DNA of 64,000 nucleotides from Clostridium beijerinckii HUN142. GTDB taxonomy: Bacteria > Bacillota > Clostridia > Clostridiales > Clostridiaceae. A model generated the notes under the pieces. It worked only from the letters and a program-made list of their open reading frames with translations, had not been told where the DNA came from and did no database searches. Positions 36,917 through 45,600 of the stretch are shown one piece after another. Every line of letters starts with the position of its first letter. The first letter of the stretch is position 1. Where the stretch lies: NCBI RefSeq assembly GCF_000621745.1, contig NZ_JHXK01000010.1, forward strand, positions 62,001-126,000, written 5' to 3'. The translations under genes were made by a program, and so were the position numbers.

Positions 36917-37792
36917 TTATTTATCTATAATGTGCAGCATTCTAAACTGTTTTGGTGTTATACCTGTCTTTTTTTTGAACGTTCTAATTAAATGACTGCA
37001 GTCCGCAAATCCCGTCTCTTGACTAATATAATTTAAATCAAAATTAGTAAATAATAATAAATCTTTAACTTTGCTCAATCTTATAAATTCAATATAGTCC
37101 TTACAGGATTGACCATACAATTCGTGAAATTTTTTTGCAAAATACGAATAACTCATATGGCATTTTTCAGCAAGGTCTTCTACTTTTATTGATTCATGTG
37201 AATGCTCATCTATATATTGTAATATTGTATGTAACGAATCAGTATCATAGGGCATTAAAGTGATGTTATTCGTATCAAATCCAGTTTTTCTCCATATTCT
37301 AAGAATTTCTATCAGTAGAGATGAAACTAAAGACTGAAAGCGAATGTCATAACCATAATCTTTAATTACTACTTCTTCAATGCAGCTATTAAATAAACGT
37401 TCTGGTGAATTTTTAAATAATTTTGATGGAAGTAATATAGGTGCATAAGGATCGTCTATAGCGCATTTGAATATTGAGCCAAGTTTTGGAGTATAGTTAC
37501 TATTTATATGAAGATTATTTATATCAAATTTAAGTACACCATACTTTAAAGGTTCGCTTGAAGCTGAAAAAATAGAGTGCACCGCTTGTGGATGAAATAA
37601 AATTAAATCTCCAGGCTCGAGGACATATTCCTTATTATTACAATTTATTAATGAAGATCCTTTAATGATAAAAATAATTTCCATATAATAATGCCAGTGA
37701 GCCTTTATTGGGAAGCCACCATGTTTAGTGCCAGCTAAAAAGGCTTCATAGGGTGAGGTTAAAACATTAATTTCTTCAAATAAATAATTCAT
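36917..37792 (-). CDS. AraC-family transcriptional regulator
   Basis: 291 residues: a cupin-type N-terminal domain (HWHYYMEIIFIIKG, EPGDLILFHPQAVHS) and a C-terminal AraC helix-turn-helix pair (LAEKCHMSYSYFAKKFHELYGQSCKDYIEFIRLSK, TGFADCSHLIRTFKKKTGITPKQFR). GGAGG precedes ATG. Its start lies 13 bp from conserved element copy B, and an almost identical element precedes alpha-galactosidase, so it is the best candidate to bind both. The effector is unknown. Confidence 0.9.
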   Translation of the reverse strand: MNYLFEEINVLTSPYEAFLAGTKHGGFPIKAHWHYYMEIIFIIKGSSLINCNNKEYVLEPGDLILFHPQAVHSIFSASSEPLKYGVLKFDINNLHINSNYTPKLGSIFKCAIDDPYAPILLPSKLFKNSPERLFNSCIEEVVIKDYGYDIRFQSLVSSLLIEILRIWRKTGFDTNNITLMPYDTDSLHTILQYIDEHSHESIKVEDLAEKCHMSYSYFAKKFHELYGQSCKDYIEFIRLSKVKDLLLFTNFDLNYISQETGFADCSHLIRTFKKKTGITPKQFRMLHIIDK

Positions 37793-37804
37793 AATAGCCT
37801 CCGT

Positions 37805-37877
37805 AAAATAGATTTGTTCTATTTTTAAACAATTGTATTATATCAGATGAAAAATGAAATTGATATAGTATATGTAA
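37805..37877 (+). promoter_or_regulatory. 73-bp conserved regulatory element, copy B
   Basis: Second copy of the element at 32821-32893, without gaps relative to it. It sits between the araC gene (minus) and a small ORF followed by GH113 (plus), so it may control both directions. It also carries the AAAATAGA-N5-TCTATTTT palindrome. Confidence 0.7.
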
Positions 37878-37888
37878 GCGGAGGCGCA

Positions 37889-37996
37889 ATGAAAAAAATA
37901 ATAGATCAGCATGTTTTTGTTTATTTAATATCATATTACGTCGGTTATTTTTTATATAAAATCTGCTACAAACAAGATTTGCCTTATTCTGCCTAG
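37889..37996 (+). CDS. Possible 35-residue membrane peptide
   Basis: ATG 37889 follows GGAGG (37880-37884) at 4 nt, directly after regulatory element B. The peptide starts MKKIIDQHVFVYLISYYVG and has one hydrophobic stretch (about 8-25) and a short polar tail. No family recognised. The good ribosome site and placement favour translation. It could equally be a chance ORF in a leader. No matching ORF follows copy A, where the alpha-galactosidase gene starts instead. Confidence 0.4.
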   Translation: MKKIIDQHVFVYLISYYVGYFLYKICYKQDLPYSA

Positions 37997-38152
37997 CGTA
38001 TATAAAACCTTCGTACAAGAATTAGAACTTTTGTTTTATAAATCTTTTGTTAAATGACAGCAAAAGAGTTGATTTGTTTTGAGAAAATATACATTACATT
38101 TTGATCTGTTATTTTCTTCATGGCGCTTAATTTAAAGAAAGGAATGGGATTT

Positions 38153-39091
38153 ATGAAATTTATTAAAGGGTTTACTTTTGCGCCTTTTGCGAGGAAAGGG
38201 AGCTATTTAAAAAAAGAAACATATAAGAGTTTAGATAATTTAAGAGAAAGGGTTGGAATTAATTTTATAATATTGGTACCAAATGGTCTTCAGGATACTC
38301 CTCAATCAGAAGAGATTTGTTATAGTTCTAATTCTACTATTTCAGATACAGAGTTAGAAAATATCATAAATTATGCAAAGCATATTGGTCTTAGAATAGC
38401 GATTAAGCCGACTGTAAATTGTAAAAATGGAACTTGGAGGGCTCATATAAATTTCTTTGATGAAGACGTTCATTGTGAGCCAAAATGGAGTGAATGGTTT
38501 GCTTCTTACACGGATTTCCAACTTCATTATGCTCGTATAGCAGAAAAAACAGGTTGTGAAATGTTTATTGCAGGCTGTGAAATGGTTATGTCGGAGCGTA
38601 GAGAAAATGAATGGCGTAAACTAATTGCTGATATTAGAGATGTTTATCATGGAGCTGTATCTTATAATACTGATAAATATCAAGAGCATAATGTAAAATG
38701 GTGGGATTGTGTTGATGTTATATCTTCAAGTGGTTATTATCCACTTAAGGATTGGGAAAAAGAGTTAGATCGAATCGAAAAAGTAGTCAAAAATTTCGAT
38801 AAGCCATTTTTCTTTGCTGAAGCTGGTTGTATGTCCACTAAAGGTTCTTCAGAAGTTCCAAACGATTGGAGCCTTGAAGGTGATATAGATTTAAATGAAC
38901 AAGCAGAATGGTACAAGGCTATGTTTGAATCTTCGCTTAAACGTGAATGGGTATCTGGTTTTGCTATGTGGGATTGGGCGTGCAATCAATATTCTCTAAA
39001 TAGAGCTGAAAATTATAAAGGTTATGATGTATATGGAAAACCAGCAGAAAAAGTTATAAAGAAGTATTATGATATGGTGGTGGAAAAGTGA
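38153..39091 (+). CDS. Intracellular GH113 beta-mannanase
   Basis: GH113 barrel like the Alicyclobacillus mannanase. Acid/base Glu143 (FIAGCEMVM) and nucleophile Glu223 (FFFAEAGC) are 80 residues apart, the same spacing as in that enzyme. 312 residues without signal peptide. The open frame starts at 38120, but ATG 38153 has AAAGGA at 9 nt and gives MKFIKGFTFAPFA, the usual family start. The stop overlaps the GTG of the ABC exporter gene by 4 nt, so the two are co-translated. It works with the cytoplasmic GH26 on imported oligomers. Confidence 0.92.
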   Translation: MKFIKGFTFAPFARKGSYLKKETYKSLDNLRERVGINFIILVPNGLQDTPQSEEICYSSNSTISDTELENIINYAKHIGLRIAIKPTVNCKNGTWRAHINFFDEDVHCEPKWSEWFASYTDFQLHYARIAEKTGCEMFIAGCEMVMSERRENEWRKLIADIRDVYHGAVSYNTDKYQEHNVKWWDCVDVISSSGYYPLKDWEKELDRIEKVVKNFDKPFFFAEAGCMSTKGSSEVPNDWSLEGDIDLNEQAEWYKAMFESSLKREWVSGFAMWDWACNQYSLNRAENYKGYDVYGKPAEKVIKKYYDMVVEK

Positions 39092-40890
39092 TAGGTGAAG
39101 AAGATAAAACAAATGACAAGTTAGAACCAGGCGAAGAAGCTCTTTTGAAAATTTTTAAACAGAATGAAAATAGTACTTTAAAAACTCTTGTTGGTATATA
39201 TAAAGGACATTACTTAAAGTTATTTCTTTCAATTATATTTTTCCTATTAAAAAGTTCTCCTGTATGGGTTCTGCCAGTTGTATCCGCGAATATTATCAAT
39301 GCAGCAACCGATAAAGGTGATAATGCAGTTCATATTATTGTAATTAATATTATAATAATTCTTGTTATGGTACTGCAAAATATACCAACAAATTATGTAC
39401 ATACAGTTCTATATGCAAAAACTATTAGAAGTGTAGAAAGAGAACTCAGAAGTACTCTTGTAAAAAGACTTCAGCAGCTTTCTATTGCATATCATAATCA
39501 AATGCAATCAGGAAGATTACAGTCAAAGATTATGCGTGATGTTGAACAGATTGAGAATCTATCATCTCAAGTTTTTATAACAATATTAGGTATTGTATTA
39601 AATATTGTAGCAGCTTTAGGAGTTGTTATTTTTAAGAGTTTAACAGTGTTTGTGTTTTTTCTTGCAACTATACCTGTAGCAGTACTTATTATAGTTGCTT
39701 TTGGAGGAAAGATAAAAAGGTATAATACAGACTATAGGAAAGAGATGGAAGAGACTTCAGTTCGTGTAATGGAAATGGTGGAATTAATTCCTGTTACCAG
39801 AGCTCATGCGTTAGAAAAGCAAGAAACAAAGAAAATAGATAGTCAGTTGGTGAATGTTGCTAAAAAGGGTTTGAAGTTAGATCTTATTCAGGCATATTTC
39901 TCATCCATAAGCTGGGTTTCGTTTCAAGTGTTCCAAATAATTTGTCTTGGTTTTACAGGTTATATAGCATTAAAAGGAAACATTACAATTGGTGAAGTTG
40001 TATTATATCAAACTTATTTTGGGTCTATAGTAGCACAGATTTCGGGTATTATTACACTATTGCCGACTATTGCAAAAGGACTGGAATCTGTGGATTCGAT
40101 TGGAGATATATTACTTTCTGACGATGTAGAAAATAACCGTAAGAAAAAGAAAATTAAGGATGTAGAAGGGAAAATTACATTTAAGGATGTGGAATTTCAG
40201 TACAAAGATAGTACTGGTCCAATTTTAAAAAATCTAAATTTCTCTATAAATCCAGGAGAAACAGTAGCGTTTGTAGGCACTTCAGGAGCCGGGAAATCGA
40301 CAATTCTAAATCTAGTAATAGGATTTTTCCAAGCCACAGACGGACAAGTACTGATTGATAATCAGGATATTAAAAATATTAATCTTCAAAGCTATCGTTC
40401 CAAGATTGCGGTTGTACCACAAAATGCAATATTATTTTCTGATACTATTCGGGAAAATATCCTTTATGGAATAAAAAACATTTCTGATGAAGAGTTAAGT
40501 AAAATAATTAAAGCGGCAAATTTGGAGGAGTTAATAGAATCACTCCCAAATGGATTAGATACCATAATTACTGAACATGGAAGTAATCTCTCTGGTGGAC
40601 AACGTCAGAGAATATCAATTGCAAGAGCTTTTGTGAGAAATCCGAAGATATTGGTTCTTGATGAAGCAACATCTGCTTTAGATAGCGTTTCGGAAAAAAA
40701 GATACAAGAATCAATTGAAAGCTTAGTGAAAGATAGAACAACCTTAGTAGTTGCACATAGGCTATCTACAATTAGAAATGCAGATAAGATTGCAGTTGTA
40801 GGAAATGGTGGATTAGAAGAGTTTGGGACTTATGATGAACTGATGGAGAAAAAAGGTGAGTTCTATAAATTAAAGAAATTACAGATGTAA
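39088..40890 (+). CDS. ABC exporter-type half transporter (TMD-NBD)
   Basis: 600 residues: a hydrophilic N-terminal 40 residues, six membrane spans of the exporter fold (about 40-330) and a nucleotide-binding domain with Walker A GTSGAGKST (397-), signature LSGGQRQRIS, Walker B ILVLDEATSALD and H-loop VAHRLST. It should act as a homodimer, since no partner half-transporter is encoded nearby. The start is GTG 39088, overlapping the GH113 stop. Exporter-type ABC proteins are not a usual part of mannan loci. Substrate unknown; it could export a sugar, lipid or peptide signal. Confidence 0.9.
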   Translation: MIGEEDKTNDKLEPGEEALLKIFKQNENSTLKTLVGIYKGHYLKLFLSIIFFLLKSSPVWVLPVVSANIINAATDKGDNAVHIIVINIIIILVMVLQNIPTNYVHTVLYAKTIRSVERELRSTLVKRLQQLSIAYHNQMQSGRLQSKIMRDVEQIENLSSQVFITILGIVLNIVAALGVVIFKSLTVFVFFLATIPVAVLIIVAFGGKIKRYNTDYRKEMEETSVRVMEMVELIPVTRAHALEKQETKKIDSQLVNVAKKGLKLDLIQAYFSSISWVSFQVFQIICLGFTGYIALKGNITIGEVVLYQTYFGSIVAQISGIITLLPTIAKGLESVDSIGDILLSDDVENNRKKKKIKDVEGKITFKDVEFQYKDSTGPILKNLNFSINPGETVAFVGTSGAGKSTILNLVIGFFQATDGQVLIDNQDIKNINLQSYRSKIAVVPQNAILFSDTIRENILYGIKNISDEELSKIIKAANLEELIESLPNGLDTIITEHGSNLSGGQRQRISIARAFVRNPKILVLDEATSALDSVSEKKIQESIESLVKDRTTLVVAHRLSTIRNADKIAVVGNGGLEEFGTYDELMEKKGEFYKLKKLQM

Positions 40891-41035
40891 TATAAAAGTA
40901 ATGAAGAGGGCCTACTAGAAACAAAAAGTGATTAGTAGCCAGGGAGAGTGAGTAAAAAATAAATATAATTTAAATTAGAATGAGGATTAAATAAAAATAT
41001 AGTTTGAATATTGAAAACTTGTGGGAGGGAAAATA

Positions 41036-42163
41036 ATGAGAGAAAATGAAAAACTAAAAATATACCCATTATCAGATATTGAAAATTTAAAAGTTCATGG
41101 GAGAACGACTGGATGTCTTTCACCACTAACAGTATTTTGGACAGGAAGTGGTATTGAGCTAAATGCGAAAGGCTCTGAACTTTGGGTTGAAGTAGAAGTG
41201 GACTATGATATGTATGAGCCTTGGATTAGTATAGTTGTTAATTCCGCTACTGTAAGCAGACAAATGTTAATTGCCGGAAGGTACTGGGTTTGTATATTTA
41301 GAGGGATGACAGAGCATGAAATAAAAAATGTTAAAATTATAAGAGATGTTCAGGCTATGAATGGCGACCCAGGAAGTTATATGCAAATACATGCTGTGAA
41401 ATTTGATGGGGAATGTCTACCTATAGAAGAAAAAACGTACAAGATTGAATTTATTGGAGATAGTATTACATCAGGAGAAGGAGTAATAGGGGCTAAGAAA
41501 GAAGAAGATTGGATTTCTATGTGGTTTAGTGCGATAGATAATTATAGCACAATGACTGCAGAAGCCTTAAATGCAGAACATAGAATTATTTCTCAAAGTG
41601 GATGGGGGATACTTACAAGTTGGGATAATAATCCTCATTATAATATTCCAGAGTATTATGAAAAGGTGTGCGGACTTCTTACTGGTGATAAAAATGAATC
41701 TCTAGGAGCTTTCGAAGATAACCACTTTGAATCTTGGCAGCCAGATGTTGTAGTAGTTAACCTTGGAACAAATGATGAAGGAGCTTTTACTTCACCTGAG
41801 TGGAGAGATGAAGTTACAGGAGAGACTCATAAACAAAGATTAAATGAGGATGGCACATTTAATGAGGAAGATTTAGAAGCTTTTGAAAAAGCGGCTTATA
41901 ACTTTCTAGTTAAACTTAGAAAATATAATAAAAAGGCTAATATAGTATGGGTATATGGGATGTTAGGAATTCCAATGCTTCCGTCTATTTATCGTGCTGT
42001 GGATGCATATATTAAAGAGACTGGTGATAAAAAGGTTTCTGTATTCCAGCTTCCAAATACAACAGAAGAAACAGTAGGATCAAGACAACATCCTGGATTT
42101 CTATCGCATCAGAAAGCAGCGAAAGAGTTGACTCAATATTTAAGGGGAATATTATCTAAATAA
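41036..42163 (+). CDS. CE2-like acetyl esterase (acetylmannan deacetylase)
   Basis: Two-domain carbohydrate esterase: an N-terminal jelly-roll (about 1-130) and a C-terminal SGNH domain with Ser143 (FIGDSITSGEG), VNLGTNDEG and His352 (RQHPGF). This is the CE2 layout, where a Ser-His dyad acts. 375 residues with no signal peptide, so cytoplasmic, as for the CE2 partner of the CE17 esterase in the Roseburia mannan locus. GGGAGGG precedes ATG 41036; the upstream in-frame GTG 41021 is part of that site. Last gene of the GH113-exporter-esterase group. Confidence 0.88.
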   Translation: MRENEKLKIYPLSDIENLKVHGRTTGCLSPLTVFWTGSGIELNAKGSELWVEVEVDYDMYEPWISIVVNSATVSRQMLIAGRYWVCIFRGMTEHEIKNVKIIRDVQAMNGDPGSYMQIHAVKFDGECLPIEEKTYKIEFIGDSITSGEGVIGAKKEEDWISMWFSAIDNYSTMTAEALNAEHRIISQSGWGILTSWDNNPHYNIPEYYEKVCGLLTGDKNESLGAFEDNHFESWQPDVVVVNLGTNDEGAFTSPEWRDEVTGETHKQRLNEDGTFNEEDLEAFEKAAYNFLVKLRKYNKKANIVWVYGMLGIPMLPSIYRAVDAYIKETGDKKVSVFQLPNTTEETVGSRQHPGFLSHQKAAKELTQYLRGILSK

Positions 42164-42221
42164 GGTGAGTAATGCAAATAGCTTTCTAAAATATTTCAAT
42201 TAAAAATTATTATAAATGAGG

Positions 42222-42271
42222 ACCATGGATAGTTAGAAATATAATTTTTTGATTATTCATGGTTATTTCTT
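42222..42271 (+). terminator. Terminator after the CE2-like esterase gene
   Basis: ACCATGGATAGTT (42222-42234) pairs with GATTATTCATGGT (42251-42263) with G-U pairs and one mismatch, followed by TATTTCTTT. Confidence 0.65.
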
Positions 42272-42438
42272 TAGAAAGAATTCATTTTAAGTAGTTAAGA
42301 GAAAGATATTTTCTTATTACTATTAAACAATTATGTGTTATGGAAAAAGCTTGTCTTGCTGGTAATGAATTTTTAACAAGATAAGTTTTATGTATAATAA
42401 AGAGTTTTTTTTCATATATAAAAACATTTTTCCATATA

Positions 42439-42490
42439 TTGAAAAGCTTATTAAATTATTATATAATGTAAATGCTTTAATTAATCGTTA
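42439..42490 (+). promoter_or_regulatory. Promoter and LacI-type operator of the cell-wall GH26 gene
   Basis: TTGAAA (42439-42444), 17 nt, TATAAT (42462-42467), then TTAATCGTTA (42481-42490) near the expected start of transcription. The leader to the ATG is about 210 nt, AT-rich, without an ORF. Confidence 0.75.
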
Positions 42491-42650
42491 AAGTAAAATA
42501 TAAACAAGGCAAATTAATCAAATAAGTAATAGTATCAATTATGCTTTAACTGATAAAGTTTAACCAAAGATTTACAATTAAAAAATAAATAAATAACTAA
42601 TAAGAATTCTCTAAATCAGAAAAGTGAATTTTAAAAGTTTGCAATGTTAA

Positions 42651-42662
42651 TTAAACGATAAC
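42651..42662 (+). promoter_or_regulatory. Second LacI-type operator of the GH26 gene
   Basis: TTAAACGATAAC immediately before the AGGAGGA ribosome site. Two operators about 170 bp apart flank the leader, which would allow DNA looping. Confidence 0.55.
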
Positions 42663-42683
42663 TTGGTATTAGGAGGAAAATTA

Positions 42684-45600
42684 ATGAAAACAAAAAAAAT
42701 TAAAAAACTATTAGCGACAGTTATGGTAATCTCAACTTCAACTACTATCTTACCGGTTTCAGCAATAGGAATAGCGGAAAATAATAATGCAACAGTTTTA
42801 GAAAATAGTACAGGCATCTCTAGTACAACAGTTACTATGGAGGGGGGGAGTAACGATGCAACAAATTTAAATAGCAGTACAAGTAGTGCAGCAGTTACCG
42901 CAGCTACTAATGAGACTAACACAGTCGCAGCGCTGTCTGAAATTAGTACAACCCCTTCTGCTGTTTATTATAATGGTTTTGAAGATGGGAAGTTGCCGGA
43001 TCAAGTTAATTGGAAGGCAGATATATCAAGTGTAGCAATAGAAGATATAAATGGAAATAATGCGTTAGGATTTAATGCAAATTATGACGGAGTAAGTACA
43101 TGGAATTCTGAAACTTGTCTTGATTTTATTGCTAAAAGCTCAGAAAAAATTAAAGCAGGTTCTGAGATTCAATTTGATATTATAATTCCACAAACAAATG
43201 CTAATTTTACTGGCGAGATTCACTTGGAAAGCACATTGCAAGACTCCAATTGGAAGGATGCAGGTATTGGTTCGGGATCGGTAGATTCAACTGGTTTCAA
43301 AAATGAAAGCGCTGTTAATGGTTATATAAGAAAAACTGTATCTATAAAAACTGACAAAGATACTGTGGGATTATCGAATTTCTATATTAAAATTGTAGGA
43401 AATCAATGCAATTACAATGGTAAGCTATTTATAGATAACATTAAAATTGTAAACAACCAAGCTTCAGGTGATACGGCACCACTTCCGAGTGTTTCTGATT
43501 TAAAATGGAATTTTGATAATTCTGAGAATGATAGTGATGGATGGTTTTATGGAGGAGCCTATGATTATCATGGATCTTCTGATAACGTTGTAAATTATGA
43601 TAACACTACGATTGGCAGTGGGGCTTTGAAGCTTTCCCTTGATTATTCTAAGGATTCTGCAAGTGGCTGGAGTGAATTTAAAATTAACAAAGATTTGGGT
43701 GCAGCAACTTCATTTAAAGGATATAATATATTAACATATGATTTTATTTATAACCCAAGTAAGATGACTACTGGAGGATTTCAAACAAAATTATTCATTA
43801 CAGATAGCTTAAATACCTATGGCTCAATTGACTTAAATAATTCGGTAGATGTTGGTAATACTGGATTAAAGAAAGTACAGGTAACTCTTAAGTTTACTTC
43901 TAAGGATGTAGATGCCAGTTCAATTACTATTGGAATTATAGGAGCAAGCACTAACTATAATGGTGATATATATATAGATAATATTAAACTTAGTCAAGAA
44001 CAAGTAGCAGATAAATATGTTGAAAAGACAACAACTACTACAACACAAAATATAATTGATGTAAGCGATTTAATGCCTTCAAAAGTAAAGTTAGTTGACT
44101 CGAGTGCAACATCAAAAACAGCAAATTTATACTCATATTTAACTGGTGTAGGTAAATCGGATTATGTTTTATATGGACATCAAAATGATACACATCATAA
44201 GGCTGGAAATGGTCCAACTAATTCAGACACAAAGGATATAACAAGTTCTATTTCTGCGATTGTTGGAATTGATGCCCTGTCATTAACGGGATCCGAATTA
44301 TCATTAACTGATGAAGAGAAAGCTGCTGGAAAGGATTTGATTTCAAAAGCAGCAGATTTAAGCATAGAGGCGTCAAATGAAGGCGGTATAATAACTTTGT
44401 CAGCTCATATGCCAAATTTTGAATTAGTTAAAGAAAAAGGAAAAGATAAAAACGGAAATTATGATTATTCAGGATATACTCCAGGAACAACAACTGGTAA
44501 TATAGTGTCAAGGATTATGCCAGGTGGAGATTTGAATGATGTATATGTTGGGTATTTAGATATGCTTGCAACTTATGCACATAAACTAGAGAATGCTGGA
44601 GTTCCGGTGATATTCAGGCCATTCCATGAGAATAATGGAAGCTGGTTCTGGTGGGGTAAAGCATATTGTGACGAGGAAGCGTACAAGAATATGTATCGTT
44701 ATACAGTTGAATATTTAAGGGATACTGATAAAGTTCATAATTTCTTATATGTATATTCACCAAATGGGCCGTTTGAAAATGAGGAAGATTACTTATCACG
44801 TTATCCAGGTGATGAATTTGTTGATATCTTGGCTTTTGATTATTATGATGATAATCCTACTGAAGATGCATCTACAGATCCATGGATGGCGAGTTTCAAA
44901 GACACTATTAGCCTAGTTCAAAATATAGCAAAGAATAAAGGTAAACTCTCAGCAGTATCTGAAGTAGGATTGCGTAACAATGAAAATAATGGTTTTATGG
45001 CTCTATCAGGAAATGCCGATAAAGATTGGTTTAAGCATGTAGCTGATATAATATCAAGTTCGGATATGCCGTACTATATGACTTGGGCGAATTTTGGTGA
45101 AACGGATGGTTTCTTTGCTCCATATATGGTAAGTGATACAAAAGGTCATGAAATGATTAATAACTTTATAAATTACTATAATGAAGATAAATCAATATTT
45201 GCTGATGGAGTGGAAGATTACTCTAGTTCTGCAATAACTAAAGAGTCAGCATATTCTTATGGATTCATAACAGGACCAGTTTCAAGCAGCCGTATTCTTG
45301 AACCAACTATAGTAACAGCAAGCGTAAAAGAATATGATGGACAAGTTAAGTTTGTATTGAAAAATAAAGCAGGAGATGCTATTGAAACTCTTAACGCTAC
45401 AAAAGATGAAAATGGTATATATTCAGCTGCAATTTCACAAACTATTCTCGATAAAATAGGACAAGCTGTTGGGTCTATTGATTTATATTCAGATGATAAT
45501 AAATTAGATACAATAAAAGCTATATTTAATATAAAAGAGGCAGAGAAAGATCCTAAATTGGTAGATAATTTTGAATCATATTCAGGAGAAGATGCATTGC

